DNA of 64,000 nt from an uncultured Oscillospiraceae bacterium (GCA_910584715.1 CAJUAN010000005.1:1-64000); one strand, 5' to 3'; shown: positions 15,273 to 25,033, counted from the stretch's first letter. Notes: generated by a model not told the origin, from the sequence alone. A program made the numbers and translations.

Positions 15273-16904
15273 TTTTCCCATATTAAGATTTTTGCGCGTT
15301 ATGCTTTTATCCTCGGCAAAGCTTTCGGCGGGTATCTTGCTTAACTGCGCGTTATCTCCCGCGGACAAAATATTGGATACAAAATTTATCGGGTTGATTC
15401 TCAAATCAATTTTATCCGGATATACCACAACTTTCTCAACGTAAAGATTTATAAGCTGACGTGTTTCCGCAAGCGTACCCGACTGGAACATAACTTTTGC
15501 CTTTACAAACGCTGCATTGATCTCCTCGTCGGGAATTTTTACGGTCTTCATTTTTTCGGTAAGGGCTTCAAGCTTTTCCGTAAGACCGTCCCGCTCACCT
15601 TCAAGCTTGGAAAGAGCAGTCACAAGCGAGACGTTTCCGGTCTCAGCAATGACATTTGTAAGATTGGAAATCTTACTGTTCAGCCGCGAAAGCTCCTTTT
15701 TCAGCACAGCGGCGTTTTCAGCCATATCGGAGGAATTATTCAAAGTAAAAGTATTGTAATCTTTTATAATGTTCGGAACATATTTCTCATCGAAAATTAT
15801 GTCCGAAAGCACTTTAAGCACAAAAGCTTCAATATACTTTTTATTGACTTCTTTGTTTTTGCATATAATATTAGTTTTGGTTGTACGGTTATTGCAGCGG
15901 TATGTAACCATAGTGGTTTTGCTTCTGCCGCAGTTGTGACGATTCCCGCAGTATACCGCGCCGCATTCACCGCAGTATATCTTTCCCGAAAGCAAGTATA
16001 TCTCCTTGGCTGCGGAAGTTGGAGTTTTATTTACACGACGGTTCAATATTTCCTGTACTTTATCAAAGGTTTCTTTGCTAATAATTGCAGGAACGCCGTT
16101 CTCAATGCGGATAATGTCCTCAGCGGGTTTGCTTTTATGGTTATTCCGCTTATTGTCGGTTTTGGATTGCGCACGGTTATATACGTAAACCCCGCAGTAT
16201 TTTTCGTTCCTGAGAATATCGTGCAGAGAATTTTTGCTGAACGGTTTACCGCGTTTTGTTTTCATTCCATTTTCGTTAAGCTGTTTAATAATATAAGAAT
16301 AGCCCTTGCCGTCAAGCACACTCCGAAAAATGAGCCTGACAGCACGAGCTTCTTCATTATCTATTTCAAGCAGTTTGGTTTGTGGATTGACTGTGTACCC
16401 CAGCGGCGGTTTACCGCCATTGTGCTGACACTTCAAAGCATTCTCGTTAAGTCCCTTTCGGACTTCTCGGGCAAGGTTTTTTGAGTAATACTCGTTCATG
16501 CCCTCAAGAACGCTTTCAAGGATAATACTTTCAGGATTATCCTCGTCAAGATTTTCAATCACGCTGATAAGCGTGGTATTGTGACGTTTAAGTTCCATGC
16601 GGTAGCCTATGCTGTCGGAGCGGTTTCTTGCGAAGCGGTCAAGCTTATGTACAAGAACGAAATCAAATTTATCGGCATCGCTTATCATTGCCAGAAATCC
16701 TGAGCGGTTTTCCGAAGTTGTAGCAGATTTTGCACGGTCAATGTACTCACATACTATTTTAATGTGATTGCGGTCTGCATATTCACGACAAGCACGCAGT
16801 TGAGCGTCTATGCTCTCATCGCGTTGATTATCGCTTGAAAATCTTGCGTATATTGCTGCCGTTGGAACATTCCCCGAAGCTAAAATCTTATCAATTCGTC
16901 TCAT
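15258..16904 (-). CDS. Large serine recombinase (integrase)
   Basis: 548 residues from the ATG at 16904 (AAAGGAG ten bases upstream; an in-frame GTG nine bases earlier is too close to that site). The N-terminal resolvase domain has YARFSSDNQ, with Ser23 the expected nucleophile, SIDAQ, and KLDRFARNR. The recombinase domain (GKPPLGYTVN ... SKNSLHDILRNEKYCGVYVYN) follows, then a zinc ribbon (CGECGAVYCG ... CNNR ... IICKN) and a long coiled coil (about 400-460). Full length for the family. It should integrate and excise the element, and a 55-residue ORF overlaps its start by 14 bases. Confidence 0.95.
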   Translation of the reverse strand: MRRIDKILASGNVPTAAIYARFSSDNQRDESIDAQLRACREYADRNHIKIVCEYIDRAKSATTSENRSGFLAMISDADKFDFVLVHKLDRFARNRSDSIGYRMELKRHNTTLISVIENLDEDNPESIILESVLEGMNEYYSKNLAREVRKGLNENALKCQHNGGKPPLGYTVNPQTKLLEIDNEEARAVRLIFRSVLDGKGYSYIIKQLNENGMKTKRGKPFSKNSLHDILRNEKYCGVYVYNRAQSKTDNKRNNHKSKPAEDIIRIENGVPAIISKETFDKVQEILNRRVNKTPTSAAKEIYLLSGKIYCGECGAVYCGNRHNCGRSKTTMVTYRCNNRTTKTNIICKNKEVNKKYIEAFVLKVLSDIIFDEKYVPNIIKDYNTFTLNNSSDMAENAAVLKKELSRLNSKISNLTNVIAETGNVSLVTALSKLEGERDGLTEKLEALTEKMKTVKIPDEEINAAFVKAKVMFQSGTLAETRQLINLYVEKVVVYPDKIDLRINPINFVSNILSAGDNAQLSKIPAESFAEDKSITRKNLNMGKVPPM

Positions 16905-17058
16905 TTGGAACACTCTCCTTTGCGTTTAGTATGTTGAATATTACCGACATCAACAGCTCGCAAAAGTTTGACGCGGCTTCATTTCCTGCGGGTTCACATA
17001 CATTGAAATTGCCGCAGTTCAGGTTTTCTCTTGTAATAGTGTAAGATATAGTGTTCAT
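16891..17058 (-). CDS. Small ORF overlapping the recombinase start, 55 aa
   Basis: ATG at 17058 after GGAGGCAGTGTT, stop at 16891, so its last 14 bases overlap the recombinase start. The product contains three Cys (NCGNFNVCEP, NFCELL) and a hydrophobic C-terminal helix. Small ORFs in this position are common before large serine recombinases. Function unknown. The coupling suggests that it sets recombinase translation (inference). Confidence 0.6.
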   Translation of the reverse strand: MNTISYTITRENLNCGNFNVCEPAGNEAASNFCELLMSVIFNILNAKESVPNETN

Positions 17059-17434
17059 AACACTGCCTCCTATATATTATTTTTACAGTCATGTTATTGC
17101 TGTATTAAAATAATATATATCTGAAATGCCTTGAAATAAGGCTCATTAGCAGTCTTAATTATCAATACCCACTCCAGTAGCTACAGGGACATATTTAGTT
17201 TATTTGATTCATATATTAGGCAGAAGTAGCTGTTCAAGGCTGCATTTTTTTCTATTACATGATGTTGCGGTTAGGCTGCACTCATACATAATATATTTAA
17301 TTTATAAAAAAATAATTGACTTTTTTGACTTTTTATAATATAATATTATTATAGACTAATAAATATCAAATATGTAAATCATTTCCATATGTCTGCCAGA
17401 AGTGAAACATATATTCTTTTAGGAGGATAACGCA
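17059..17434 (+). promoter_or_regulatory. Intergenic region with a strong promoter for the AT-rich gene
   Basis: 376 bases without a gene. TTGACT (17316-17321), 17 bases, TATAAT (17339-17344) is a near-perfect sigma-A promoter pointing right. The start codon of the 903-residue gene follows about 90 bases later, after AGGAGGATAACGCA. The right boundary of the serine-recombinase element could lie here, but I see no convincing att repeat. Confidence 0.6.
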
Positions 17435-20146
17435 ATGAAACTAATATTGATCTTGCGCCCCGTATCCAAACGCTTATTAACCCAAATACGAAGCATTGTC
17501 CAAAAATTAACAGAGATGAACTTAACAAATGAAAATGATAAAATAATTACTTTTTTTGATTCTTCGGATATGGGAAAAAAATATATAATTCTTTATTATA
17601 TAGATAGAAAAAAAGCTTATAAGCTTTTTTGGAAGGTTATCCCAAATGTTGATTTAGATCAGTATGTTTCATACTGGAGTGATGAAGAAATAAATAAAAT
17701 TTACAGTAATACCTTTACAAGAAATGAAATTATATCTTCCTATGCTGATTTCAAAAATGCATCAAATTCTATTTGTGACCAAAAAAGCTTTTTTAATAAT
17801 TTACTTAATGTTATTAAAAATGCTGAACTTGACAAAAAAGAAAAAGATATATTGAAAATACCTGAACTTAAAATTATTAAAAAGAAGTTAAAAAAATATG
17901 ATAAAATAATCCGTGATATATATGATCTTCTTAATTCTCTAAACGGATCTCTAGATAAAAAGATTTTATCTACAATGGAGCAAATTACAAAAAGTAAGAC
18001 AATATCTTCATATGCAACAAAGGACATTGAAAAATTGATTACCTACATTATGGAGAATAATGAATCTTTTCCGTACTTTAAGCAATTAATAGATATGCTT
18101 AATGAATTAAAAAATACAACAACTAAACTATACAAAAGTTGTCATGCTTTTAACGCAGCAATATCAAAGTTTGAAAAGTCCAAATTATCCAAGGAAGAAC
18201 TAAGAATTGTTTCTGAAATAGGAAAATTTGAAGCAATAGAAGATGGTTTTTTGGAATATGACGATAGCTTGCTTAAAATAGTGAATTTAGACGAACTAGA
18301 CGATTCAGAATTAAAATTTTTTCTTGAAAAAATCCGAAAATCAATATATGAATCGCTTTTTGAGAATGAAGTATATATTATACATAAAAATATAGGTTGG
18401 CAGCAATTATGCACAAATTATTCATATAGAGGATTTAATATTGTGCCGCGTTTAAATACAGAAAAAAAGGATTATGATATTAGTGCTAAATACGACATAT
18501 TAAAAAAGTATTTAGATGTGACAGAAAGCGATGCGTTCCCATTACTATTATTTGCCTATATGCTTTTTGCAACCAATAAATCCTTATTTAAGTCATCTTC
18601 AAAAAAGTTTTTTTTAAATATTAGAAATAATTATAATAGAGATGCAAATGAATCTATCATAGAATATGTTTCGCGCCTAAATATGAATTTTATGAGCTTG
18701 GAAATTGATTTAAAAGAGGATTTTCCTAATGATTTAAAAAAAGAATTTAAAATACCAAGCAGTTTTGTAAATCCATTATACTTAAATTACGCACAATATA
18801 AGTTACATGATTTTCCAGTTTTTCTTTACGAAGTAAATCCTAAAAGAAAAAAGTTATCTAATAAAAGAAGCAAAACCAAAAGAGTAATAACTCATTCTGT
18901 TCTTCAAAATGAATTAAAATCAAAAATATCTTATATATTTTTGAACGTAAGAAATGAAGAAAATGTTTTTTTAAATATTCATTTTGCTTCTGAAATCGAA
19001 AATGATATCCTGAAATATAATTTGCCGGTATCATCAGAAGAAAATTATGGATTCAGAACTTTAATAAAAGATTACCAATTACATATTTCAAAAATTCTTA
19101 GCGAAGAAATAAGTAAAAGAGATAACGAATATAAATCAAAAATTTTTGAGAAAATCTCAAACGAATTTTACAATGATTATACAATTAGTGATGGAATAGC
19201 TGAATTTACAAAATGCTTGTTAAAATCTTGCAAACAAAGTGACATAACAATAGAATTTTTTTTATACCTTGAAAAATTCTTTCGTAAATTAACTTTTATC
19301 CAATTGGAAGATATAGGTATTGGGTTTAATAACTGTAAAAATAGTGATGAACAGAATCTTTTTATTTCTCGTTTCATACGAGTGTATAATTTTTATTCGC
19401 AATACAATGCTAACAACTCAAAAGATTTGCTTTTAAAAAATCATGACGGTATTGAAGAATTCAAGGGAATTATAGCAGATATCGCTATTGACAGGTATTA
19501 TGAACTTTTAATCAGTAAATATATTTACACACCAAATTATACCCCAAAGTATTTTGACAATTTACTTTCAGATGCTAAAAAATATTTAAAAGATAACCTT
19601 AAAGGACAAAAGTATGACCCGACCCAAGTCTTGCGCTGTTCATTTCTTCTTGCGTCAATGATGAGTTTTAAAAGCTATATTGATGAATGCCTGCCTGATA
19701 ATTCCAATGACTTTGAACTGTATTTTCAAAAATTTGTAAAAATTATTATACAAATGTGCTGCACTTTACCAACTGTATATATTGACAGCAATAACTCGTT
19801 ACCTGAGTTTTCTGAATTTTTAAAATTGCAGATAGATAATAACTCTATAATTGACGCTGAATCGGGCACAGATTCCAAAATTGGCTGGATAGACCGCAAA
19901 AAGAACAAAATTTACATGAAAAATGACAGCGGAAACAATTTTTATGACAAATTTACCAAATATTTAATAGACCGTAATAAACATATTGAACTTAGCAAGC
20001 AAGCTTTCGTACGTGACGTTTTGGAGGAAAAAGGTATTCTGAGTGCGCGTTTTGCCGGCGGCGGAAAGCGTTATGATTATGAACGCAAAATCGGAGACAA
20101 GAAATACCGTGTACTTGTACTCGACTGCGAATTACTGAAAATATAA
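17435..20146 (+). CDS. Large AT-rich unknown protein with primase-like winged-helix C-terminus
   Basis: 903 residues. The first 800 or so are Lys/Asn/Ile/Ser-rich, largely helical, with coiled-coil stretches near 100-260 and no motif I recognise. The DNA is much more AT-rich than the neighbours. From about residue 810 both base composition and style change, and the last 90 residues (IGWIDRKKNKIYMKN ... SKQAFVRDVLEEKGIL ... KYRVLVLDCELLKI) resemble the C-terminal winged helix of DUF927-type primase/helicases of mobile elements. The protein therefore looks chimeric. Possible roles are a defence or element-maintenance factor, but nothing shows it directly. Confidence 0.6.
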   Translation: MKLILILRPVSKRLLTQIRSIVQKLTEMNLTNENDKIITFFDSSDMGKKYIILYYIDRKKAYKLFWKVIPNVDLDQYVSYWSDEEINKIYSNTFTRNEIISSYADFKNASNSICDQKSFFNNLLNVIKNAELDKKEKDILKIPELKIIKKKLKKYDKIIRDIYDLLNSLNGSLDKKILSTMEQITKSKTISSYATKDIEKLITYIMENNESFPYFKQLIDMLNELKNTTTKLYKSCHAFNAAISKFEKSKLSKEELRIVSEIGKFEAIEDGFLEYDDSLLKIVNLDELDDSELKFFLEKIRKSIYESLFENEVYIIHKNIGWQQLCTNYSYRGFNIVPRLNTEKKDYDISAKYDILKKYLDVTESDAFPLLLFAYMLFATNKSLFKSSSKKFFLNIRNNYNRDANESIIEYVSRLNMNFMSLEIDLKEDFPNDLKKEFKIPSSFVNPLYLNYAQYKLHDFPVFLYEVNPKRKKLSNKRSKTKRVITHSVLQNELKSKISYIFLNVRNEENVFLNIHFASEIENDILKYNLPVSSEENYGFRTLIKDYQLHISKILSEEISKRDNEYKSKIFEKISNEFYNDYTISDGIAEFTKCLLKSCKQSDITIEFFLYLEKFFRKLTFIQLEDIGIGFNNCKNSDEQNLFISRFIRVYNFYSQYNANNSKDLLLKNHDGIEEFKGIIADIAIDRYYELLISKYIYTPNYTPKYFDNLLSDAKKYLKDNLKGQKYDPTQVLRCSFLLASMMSFKSYIDECLPDNSNDFELYFQKFVKIIIQMCCTLPTVYIDSNNSLPEFSEFLKLQIDNNSIIDAESGTDSKIGWIDRKKNKIYMKNDSGNNFYDKFTKYLIDRNKHIELSKQAFVRDVLEEKGILSARFAGGGKRYDYERKIGDKKYRVLVLDCELLKI

Positions 20147-20154
20147 AACAGGCA

Positions 20155-20189
20155 AAATTAGCACTCTTAAATCAAGAGTGCTAATTTTT
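20155..20189 (+). terminator. Terminator-like hairpin containing an exact CIRCE consensus
   Basis: TTAGCACTC-N9-GAGTGCTAA at 20158-20184 is the full CIRCE (HrcA operator) consensus. The spacer ends also pair, giving an 11-bp core stem extended by AAAA/TTTT and followed by TTTTT, so it also reads as the terminator of the gene ending at 20146. No heat-shock gene follows on either strand. Confidence 0.7.
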
Positions 20190-20253
20190 ACGTTATATAC
20201 ATACAAGTATCATAAAATATACATAATATGCAGTTATACTATAATCAATGACA

Positions 20254-20283
20254 GAAAAAAGCCGCAGGCATAACGCCTGCGGC
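20254..20283 (-). terminator. Terminator of ssrA
   Basis: On the minus strand GCCGCAGGC-N5-GCCTGCGGC followed by TTTTTT, about 27 bases after the tmRNA 3' end. Confidence 0.9.
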
Positions 20284-20309
20284 ACCACAAATTTGTATGT
20301 GGGTTTGGC

Positions 20310-20659
20310 TGGTGGAGATGACGGGAATCGAACCCGTGTCCGAAAACCTATCCGCACAACTTTCTACGAGCGTAGTTTGTTATTAACATTCCCTCGCATT
20401 ATCGGGAACAAACACCCAATAAAGCTCGGTAGCCTGCAATACACATTGGAGACGCAGGCACTTCTCCAACGCGTTCACCGCTGATCGACGCCCAAACCGG
20501 AGCCGCGGTACTCTCCGGCAGGACGAGCAGCACTTAAGCGGCTGCTAATTCAAAATTATTGTTGTCGTCTAATTTTAAAACGGCGCCTTTTAAAGAGACG
20601 GCGCAATCCTCTGCTCGCTTATCATGTTTCAAAATCCCCGTCGAAACCTTTACATCCCC
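20310..20659 (-). ncRNA. ssrA: tmRNA (10Sa RNA)
   Basis: About 350 nt, 5' end GGGGATGTAAAGG (from 20659), 3' end CATCTCCACCA with encoded CCA (at 20310). The 7-bp acceptor stem includes the G3-U70 pair that gives alanine identity, and a T-arm GGGTTCGATTCCC is present. The tag-reading frame follows TTAGAC and encodes DNNNFELAAA then TAA, so with the carried Ala the tag is ADNNNFELAAA. It rescues stalled ribosomes with SmpB, whose gene is just upstream on the same strand. Confidence 0.97.
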
Positions 20660-20698
20660 GTTTAGAGGTTAGAAATTTGGGTAACTTTGCTCCCCGTT

Positions 20699-21163
20699 TT
20701 AATGATTTCGCTCCTTTACGGCGCGTTCGATGTCTCTCTGAGCCGCTTTCGCAGCCATGTCGTCACGTTTGTCGTGAAGCTTTTTGCCCTTGCAAAGACC
20801 TACCTGCACCTTTACCATAGAGCCCTTAAAGTATACCGATATAGGTATCAGCGTAAGCCCCTCCTGCTTGACCTTACCGAGAAGCTGCATTATCTGTTTC
20901 TTGTGCATAAGCAGTCTGCGGACTCTCATTGGATCGCGGTTAAAAATATTTCCGTGATCGTAAGGAGAAATATGCATTCCTTTGACCCAAAGCTCCCCGT
21001 CGTCCACGGAGCACCAGCTGTCTTTAAGGTTAACGCCTCCGCGGCGTATGGACTTGACCTCGGTGCCAACCAGCTCGATACCGGCTTCAAAGCTGTCAAG
21101 AATAAAATATTCATGCCTCGCCTTGCGGTTTTCGGCTATGGTTTTAAAAGAAGTCTTATCCAT
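20699..21163 (-). CDS. smpB: SsrA-binding protein SmpB
   Basis: 154 residues from the ATG at 21163 (GAAAGGGACGTTTGCC upstream). Family landmarks are NRKARHEYFILDSFEAGIEL, GTEVKSIR near the N-terminus, and the basic C-terminal tail (KGKKLHDKRDDMAAKAAQRD) that enters the decoding centre. It binds tmRNA and delivers it to stalled ribosomes. The ssrA gene follows within 40 bases. Confidence 0.97.
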   Translation of the reverse strand: MDKTSFKTIAENRKARHEYFILDSFEAGIELVGTEVKSIRRGGVNLKDSWCSVDDGELWVKGMHISPYDHGNIFNRDPMRVRRLLMHKKQIMQLLGKVKQEGLTLIPISVYFKGSMVKVQVGLCKGKKLHDKRDDMAAKAAQRDIERAVKERNH

Positions 21164-21227
21164 GGCAAACGTCCCTTTCTTCAAGCAGTAATTTATTATA
21201 CAGCATTTTATGAAGTTTGTCAAGCGG

Positions 21228-21281
21228 TAAAAAAATAAAATTGATGACCGGAGTTATCGTCTCCGAATAACCGGTCATCAA
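21228..21281 (-). terminator. Terminator of the 89-residue gene, before smpB
   Basis: Stem TTGATGACCGG (21241-21251) / CCGGTCATCAA (21271-21281). On the minus strand it runs into a long T-rich tail (complement of 21228-21240). Confidence 0.9.
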
Positions 21282-21298
21282 TTTTCAAAAGGGGAGAG

Positions 21299-21568
21299 TT
21301 AACTGTTTACAGTGAACGAAGCGGTAATGTATTCCTCTATCACCTCGTCAGCAGTTGACGGCAGAACAAAATTGTCCGCCAGCATAAAAAGAAGCTTTCT
21401 GGCAAAGTCAAGTTCAGAGGTAATATCTTTTACCACAGCCTCCTCCGCCTCGTCAAAAAGACCTGACACGATCTTGATCCCGTATCTTACAGTACCGTCA
21501 GTTGTTTCGCTGAACAGCTCGTAGACAACCTTTCCGCGCGCTGTTTCAATTTGTGTGATTACTTTCAT
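21299..21568 (-). CDS. Small conserved-type hypothetical protein (possibly DUF6514)
   Basis: 89 residues. The N-terminal beta-rich half (MKVITQIETARGKVVYELFS ... RYGIKIVSG) is followed by a helical part ending EEYITASFTVNS. No catalytic motif, signal peptide or membrane helix. It resembles small DUF6514-type proteins of Clostridia, which is only a guess from pattern. Its own terminator separates it from smpB. AGGAGATTTTCAA before the start supports translation. Confidence 0.6.
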   Translation of the reverse strand: MKVITQIETARGKVVYELFSETTDGTVRYGIKIVSGLFDEAEEAVVKDITSELDFARKLLFMLADNFVLPSTADEVIEEYITASFTVNS

Positions 21569-21921
21569 TTGAAAATCTCCTGTTCCTTTGTAACTTTTTT
21601 ACGGCTTTTATATTTTTCAGCCGATAAGTAAAATTATACTATTTTTTCCTTGTTTTGGCAATAATATTTTTTCGAGTGCAATCGTCATAATTCAGCATAA
21701 TTCGACAATTATTTGCAAAAAGCGTAAAAAAATAGGTTGGATTTTATAAAAAAATGTCAAAAATTTCTATATGTATAAATGTAATGAACTTTTTTTAATG
21801 CTTTTAGCACATTCGCTGTGTTAAAATATATTTATTCCGGCAGAATCAGTTCGGCTTTTACTCATGGCGGTACCATACAAAATACCGCAATGCAAAGCTT
21901 TTTCGGAAAGGGTGTATGTTT
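21569..21921. promoter_or_regulatory. Intergenic region with an inverted repeat at the clpB promoter
   Basis: 353 bases. TTTTAGCACA (21802-21811), 5 bases, TGTGTTAAAA (21817-21826) is a 9-of-10 inverted repeat that overlaps a likely -10 (TAAAAT, 21822-21827) for clpB. No CtsR heptad repeat or CIRCE is seen here. The rest is AT-rich without a gene. Confidence 0.5.
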
Positions 21922-24531
21922 ATGAATCCTCAGAAATTTACCAAAAAATCCATTGAAGCCATTAACGAGGCGCAAAGCGCCGCTATCGACTTCCAGAACA
22001 TGAACGTTGAGCAGGAGCACCTGCTTTACGCGCTGACCGCTCAGGAAAACGGACTTATCCCCCAGCTCATGACAAGAATGGGCGCGGACTCGGAACAAGT
22101 AACAAATTACCTCTCCAAGCTTATCGGCGAGATACCGAAAGTTACGGGAAGCGGCAGGGAAGTGAACACCGTCTATATCTCCCAGGACGTTGACAAGTGT
22201 CTCAACAGAGCCGAGGAGACCGCCAAAAATATGCGGGACGATTTCGTTTCCGTAGAGCATATCATGCTCGCGCTTTTCGACACCGCCAATGATAAGCTGA
22301 AAAAATTTTTCAAAACCTTTGAAATTTCAAAGGATAAATTTCTCGATATTTTAAAGGAAGTCCGCGGCAACCAGCGTGTCACAAGCGACACGCCCGAGGA
22401 CACCTACGACGTGCTGAAAAAGTACGGTCAGGACTTGGTTGAGCTTGCCCGCCAGAACAAGCTTGATCCCGTTATCGGGCGCGACGCAGAGATAAGAAAC
22501 GTTGTCCGCATACTGTCCCGGAAGACCAAGAACAATCCCGTTATTATCGGCGAGCCGGGCGTGGGCAAAACCGCCATTGTTGAAGGTCTCGCCCTGCGTA
22601 TCGTCCGCGGGGACGTTCCCGATAACCTTAAGGACAGAAAGCTGTTCAGCCTTGACATGGGCAGCCTTATCTCCGGCGCAAAATTCCGCGGCGAGTTCGA
22701 GGAACGTCTCAAAGCCGTACTGAACGAGGTCAAGAAATCCGACGGACGGATAATTCTGTTTATAGACGAGCTTCACACCATTGTGGGCGCGGGCAAGACC
22801 GACGGCGCAATGGACGCGGGAAACCTCCTGAAGCCTATGCTTGCCCGGGGCGAGCTGCATTGTATCGGCGCGACCACTCTCAACGAGTACAGAAAATATA
22901 TTGAGAAAGACCCCGCTCTGGAACGGCGTTTCCAGCCCGTAATGGCGGACGAGCCTACCGTGGAGGACACGATTTCCATTCTCCGCGGACTTAAGGAGCG
23001 TTACGAGGTTTTTCACGGCGTAAAGATTCAGGACTCCGCGCTCATCACGGCGGCGGTGCTGTCAAACCGCTACATTTCCGACCGTTTTCTACCCGACAAG
23101 GCTATCGACCTTGTGGACGAAGCCTGCGCCCTTATCCGCACGGAAATGGACTCCATGCCTGCGGAAATGGACGATCTTGCCAGAAAAATAATGCAGCAGG
23201 AAATAGCCGAGACCGCTCTGAAAAAAGAGGAGGGCAAGCTTGCCGCAGAGGAGCTTGCGGAAATCCAAAAGGAGCTTTCGGAAATGCGCTCCGAGTTTAA
23301 TGAAATGAAAGCCCGCTGGGAAAACGAAAAGACCTCCATAACCCGCTTGCAGAAGCTCCGTGAGGACATTGAGCAGACCAACGCGGACATTGCTTCCGCG
23401 GAAAGGAGCTACGACCTGAACAAGGCGGCGGAGCTTAAGTACGGCAAGCTGCCCGCTCTCAAAAAGGAGCTTGACGAGGCCGAGGACGCCGCCGAAAAGC
23501 AAAAGGAAAACAGCCTGCTCCGCGACAAGGTAACGGACGAGGAGATAGCCCGAATCGTCGGCAGATGGACGGGCATTCCCGTTTCCAAGCTCATGGAGGG
23601 CGAGCGTGAAAAGCTGCTGAATCTGGAAAATATCCTGCACAAGCGTGTTATCGGTCAGGACGAGGCTGTCCAAAAGGTCAGCGAAGCAATACTCCGTTCC
23701 CGGGCGGGAATCCAGGATCCCAATCGTCCTATCGGTTCATTCCTGTTCATGGGACCCACGGGCGTGGGCAAGACCGAGCTTGCAAAGGCTCTTGCCCAGT
23801 CCCTGTTTGACGACGAGCACAATATCGTCCGCATAGATATGACGGAATACATGGAAAAGCACAGCGTGAGCCGTCTTATCGGAGCGCCTCCGGGCTATGT
23901 TGGCTATGACGAGGGCGGGCAGCTTACCGAGGCGGTGCGCAGGAAGCCCTATGCCGTTGTGCTGTTCGACGAGGTGGAAAAGGCTCACCCCGACGTTTTC
24001 AACGTGTTATTGCAGATACTGGACGACGGCAGGGTCACCGACTCTCAGGGCAGGACGGTTGACTTCAAGAACACCATTATAATCCTCACCTCTAACCTTG
24101 GCTCCGACTATATTCTCGACGGAATAGACGAAAACGGAGTTATCTCCGACGAGGCACGGGAACAGGTAAACCGCGTGCTGAAAGGACATTTCCGTCCCGA
24201 GTTCCTGAACAGGCTGGACGAGATAGTGTTCTACAAGCCGCTGACGAAAAAAGAGATATACCCCATTATCGACCTTATGCTTGGCGACCTGAGAAGCCGT
24301 CTCAAAAACAAGCAGCTTGACGTTGCCGTTACCGACGCGGCTAAGGACTACATCGTCAGGGAGGGCTACGCCCCCGTATACGGTGCGCGTCCGCTGAAAC
24401 GGTTTATCCAGCGCAGTCTGGAGACCATGATCGCGCGGAAGATCATAGGCGACAGCGCGGAGCCGTATTCCACGCTGAAGGTGGATTTTGACGGAAACGC
24501 TCTGACAATATCCGAAGAAAAGAAACAATAA
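21922..24531 (+). CDS. clpB: ATP-dependent chaperone ClpB
   Basis: 869 residues from the ATG at 21922 ([10 protein letters not shown] fits the family start; an in-frame ATG at 21916 is also possible). The order is ClpN domain (about 1-150), NBD1 with Walker A GEPGVGKT near 210, the middle coiled coil (about 400-530), NBD2 with GPTGVGKT near 611, and a C-terminal domain. No ClpX-type zinc or ClpP-binding IGF loop was seen, consistent with a disaggregase. It works with DnaK on aggregated proteins after heat stress. A terminator follows. Confidence 0.97.
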   Translation: MNPQKFTKKSIEAINEAQSAAIDFQNMNVEQEHLLYALTAQENGLIPQLMTRMGADSEQVTNYLSKLIGEIPKVTGSGREVNTVYISQDVDKCLNRAEETAKNMRDDFVSVEHIMLALFDTANDKLKKFFKTFEISKDKFLDILKEVRGNQRVTSDTPEDTYDVLKKYGQDLVELARQNKLDPVIGRDAEIRNVVRILSRKTKNNPVIIGEPGVGKTAIVEGLALRIVRGDVPDNLKDRKLFSLDMGSLISGAKFRGEFEERLKAVLNEVKKSDGRIILFIDELHTIVGAGKTDGAMDAGNLLKPMLARGELHCIGATTLNEYRKYIEKDPALERRFQPVMADEPTVEDTISILRGLKERYEVFHGVKIQDSALITAAVLSNRYISDRFLPDKAIDLVDEACALIRTEMDSMPAEMDDLARKIMQQEIAETALKKEEGKLAAEELAEIQKELSEMRSEFNEMKARWENEKTSITRLQKLREDIEQTNADIASAERSYDLNKAAELKYGKLPALKKELDEAEDAAEKQKENSLLRDKVTDEEIARIVGRWTGIPVSKLMEGEREKLLNLENILHKRVIGQDEAVQKVSEAILRSRAGIQDPNRPIGSFLFMGPTGVGKTELAKALAQSLFDDEHNIVRIDMTEYMEKHSVSRLIGAPPGYVGYDEGGQLTEAVRRKPYAVVLFDEVEKAHPDVFNVLLQILDDGRVTDSQGRTVDFKNTIIILTSNLGSDYILDGIDENGVISDEAREQVNRVLKGHFRPEFLNRLDEIVFYKPLTKKEIYPIIDLMLGDLRSRLKNKQLDVAVTDAAKDYIVREGYAPVYGARPLKRFIQRSLETMIARKIIGDSAEPYSTLKVDFDGNALTISEEKKQ

Positions 24532-24538
24532 AATCTGA

Positions 24539-24572
24539 GGCGTTCCTCCGTTTTGCGGGGGAACGCTTTTTT
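24539..24572 (+). terminator. Terminator of clpB
   Basis: Stem GGCGTTCC-CCG / CGG-GGAACGC followed by TTTTTT. Confidence 0.9.
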
Positions 24573-24593
24573 GCGGAAATTTCAATTTTCCTA

Positions 24594-24649
24594 TTGACAA
24601 ACCCGGTCTATTGTGATAGACTTTCTATAGAGGTCTATAATAGTAGACC
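24594..24649 (+). promoter_or_regulatory. blaI promoter with two BlaI-type operators
   Basis: TTGACA (24594-24599), 17 bases, TAGACT (24617-24622). Two dyads overlap and follow it: GTCTAT-N4-ATAGAC (24606-24621) and GGTCTA-N6-TAGACC (24632-24649). The placement over and after the core promoter fits repression by the BlaI-family product of the next gene. Confidence 0.8.
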
Positions 24650-24673
24650 AAACTTTGGAAAAGGGGTACCGAT

Positions 24674-25033
24674 ATGAATATTACAGACAGCGAAATGAAG
24701 CTCATGAAGCTTATCTGGGACAATGAGCCGGTCAAGTCGGGAGAACTGGTGACTATGGCTGCGGAAGCCTATAGCTGGAAAAAATCCACGGTATACACTA
24801 TTGTCAAGAAGCTTGTGAACAAGGGAGCGATAAAAAGCGAGAAAGCCGTGATCGTCTCCTGCATCGGACGTGACGGCGCGCTGTCCGAAAGCTCCGAGAC
24901 GGTGATAAACAAAAATTTCGGCGGCTCGCTGCCTATGTTTTTAGCGGCCTTCCTCAGCCGCGAGAAGCTGACACGCTCCGAAGCCGAGGAGCTTAAACGC
25001 CTTATCGACGACCACACGGAGGGATCGAAATGA
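24674..25033 (+). CDS. BlaI/MecI/CopY-family transcriptional repressor
   Basis: 119 residues. The winged helix (ITDSEMKLMKLIWDNEPVKSGEL ... WKKSTVYTIVKKLVNKGAI) spans about residues 3-62, followed by the dimerisation half (FLAAFLSREKLTRSEAEELKRLID). It should bind the two dyads in its promoter and be cleaved or released upon signalling by the BlaR1-like product of the next gene, whose start overlaps its end by 4 bases. No beta-lactamase gene lies nearby, so the controlled target is unknown. Confidence 0.92.
   Translation: MNITDSEMKLMKLIWDNEPVKSGELVTMAAEAYSWKKSTVYTIVKKLVNKGAIKSEKAVIVSCIGRDGALSESSETVINKNFGGSLPMFLAAFLSREKLTRSEAEELKRLIDDHTEGSK

Noticed and set aside
20158..20184. CIRCE as the operator of clpB
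   Set aside because: It is about 1.75 kb upstream, separated by ssrA, smpB and another gene on the opposite strand, and the clpB leader has a different inverted repeat.
20254..20310. Element integrated into the 3' end of ssrA
   Set aside because: ssrA and its terminator are complete and no second copy of its 3' end is visible; the integrase is a serine recombinase, while ssrA targeting is typical of tyrosine integrases.
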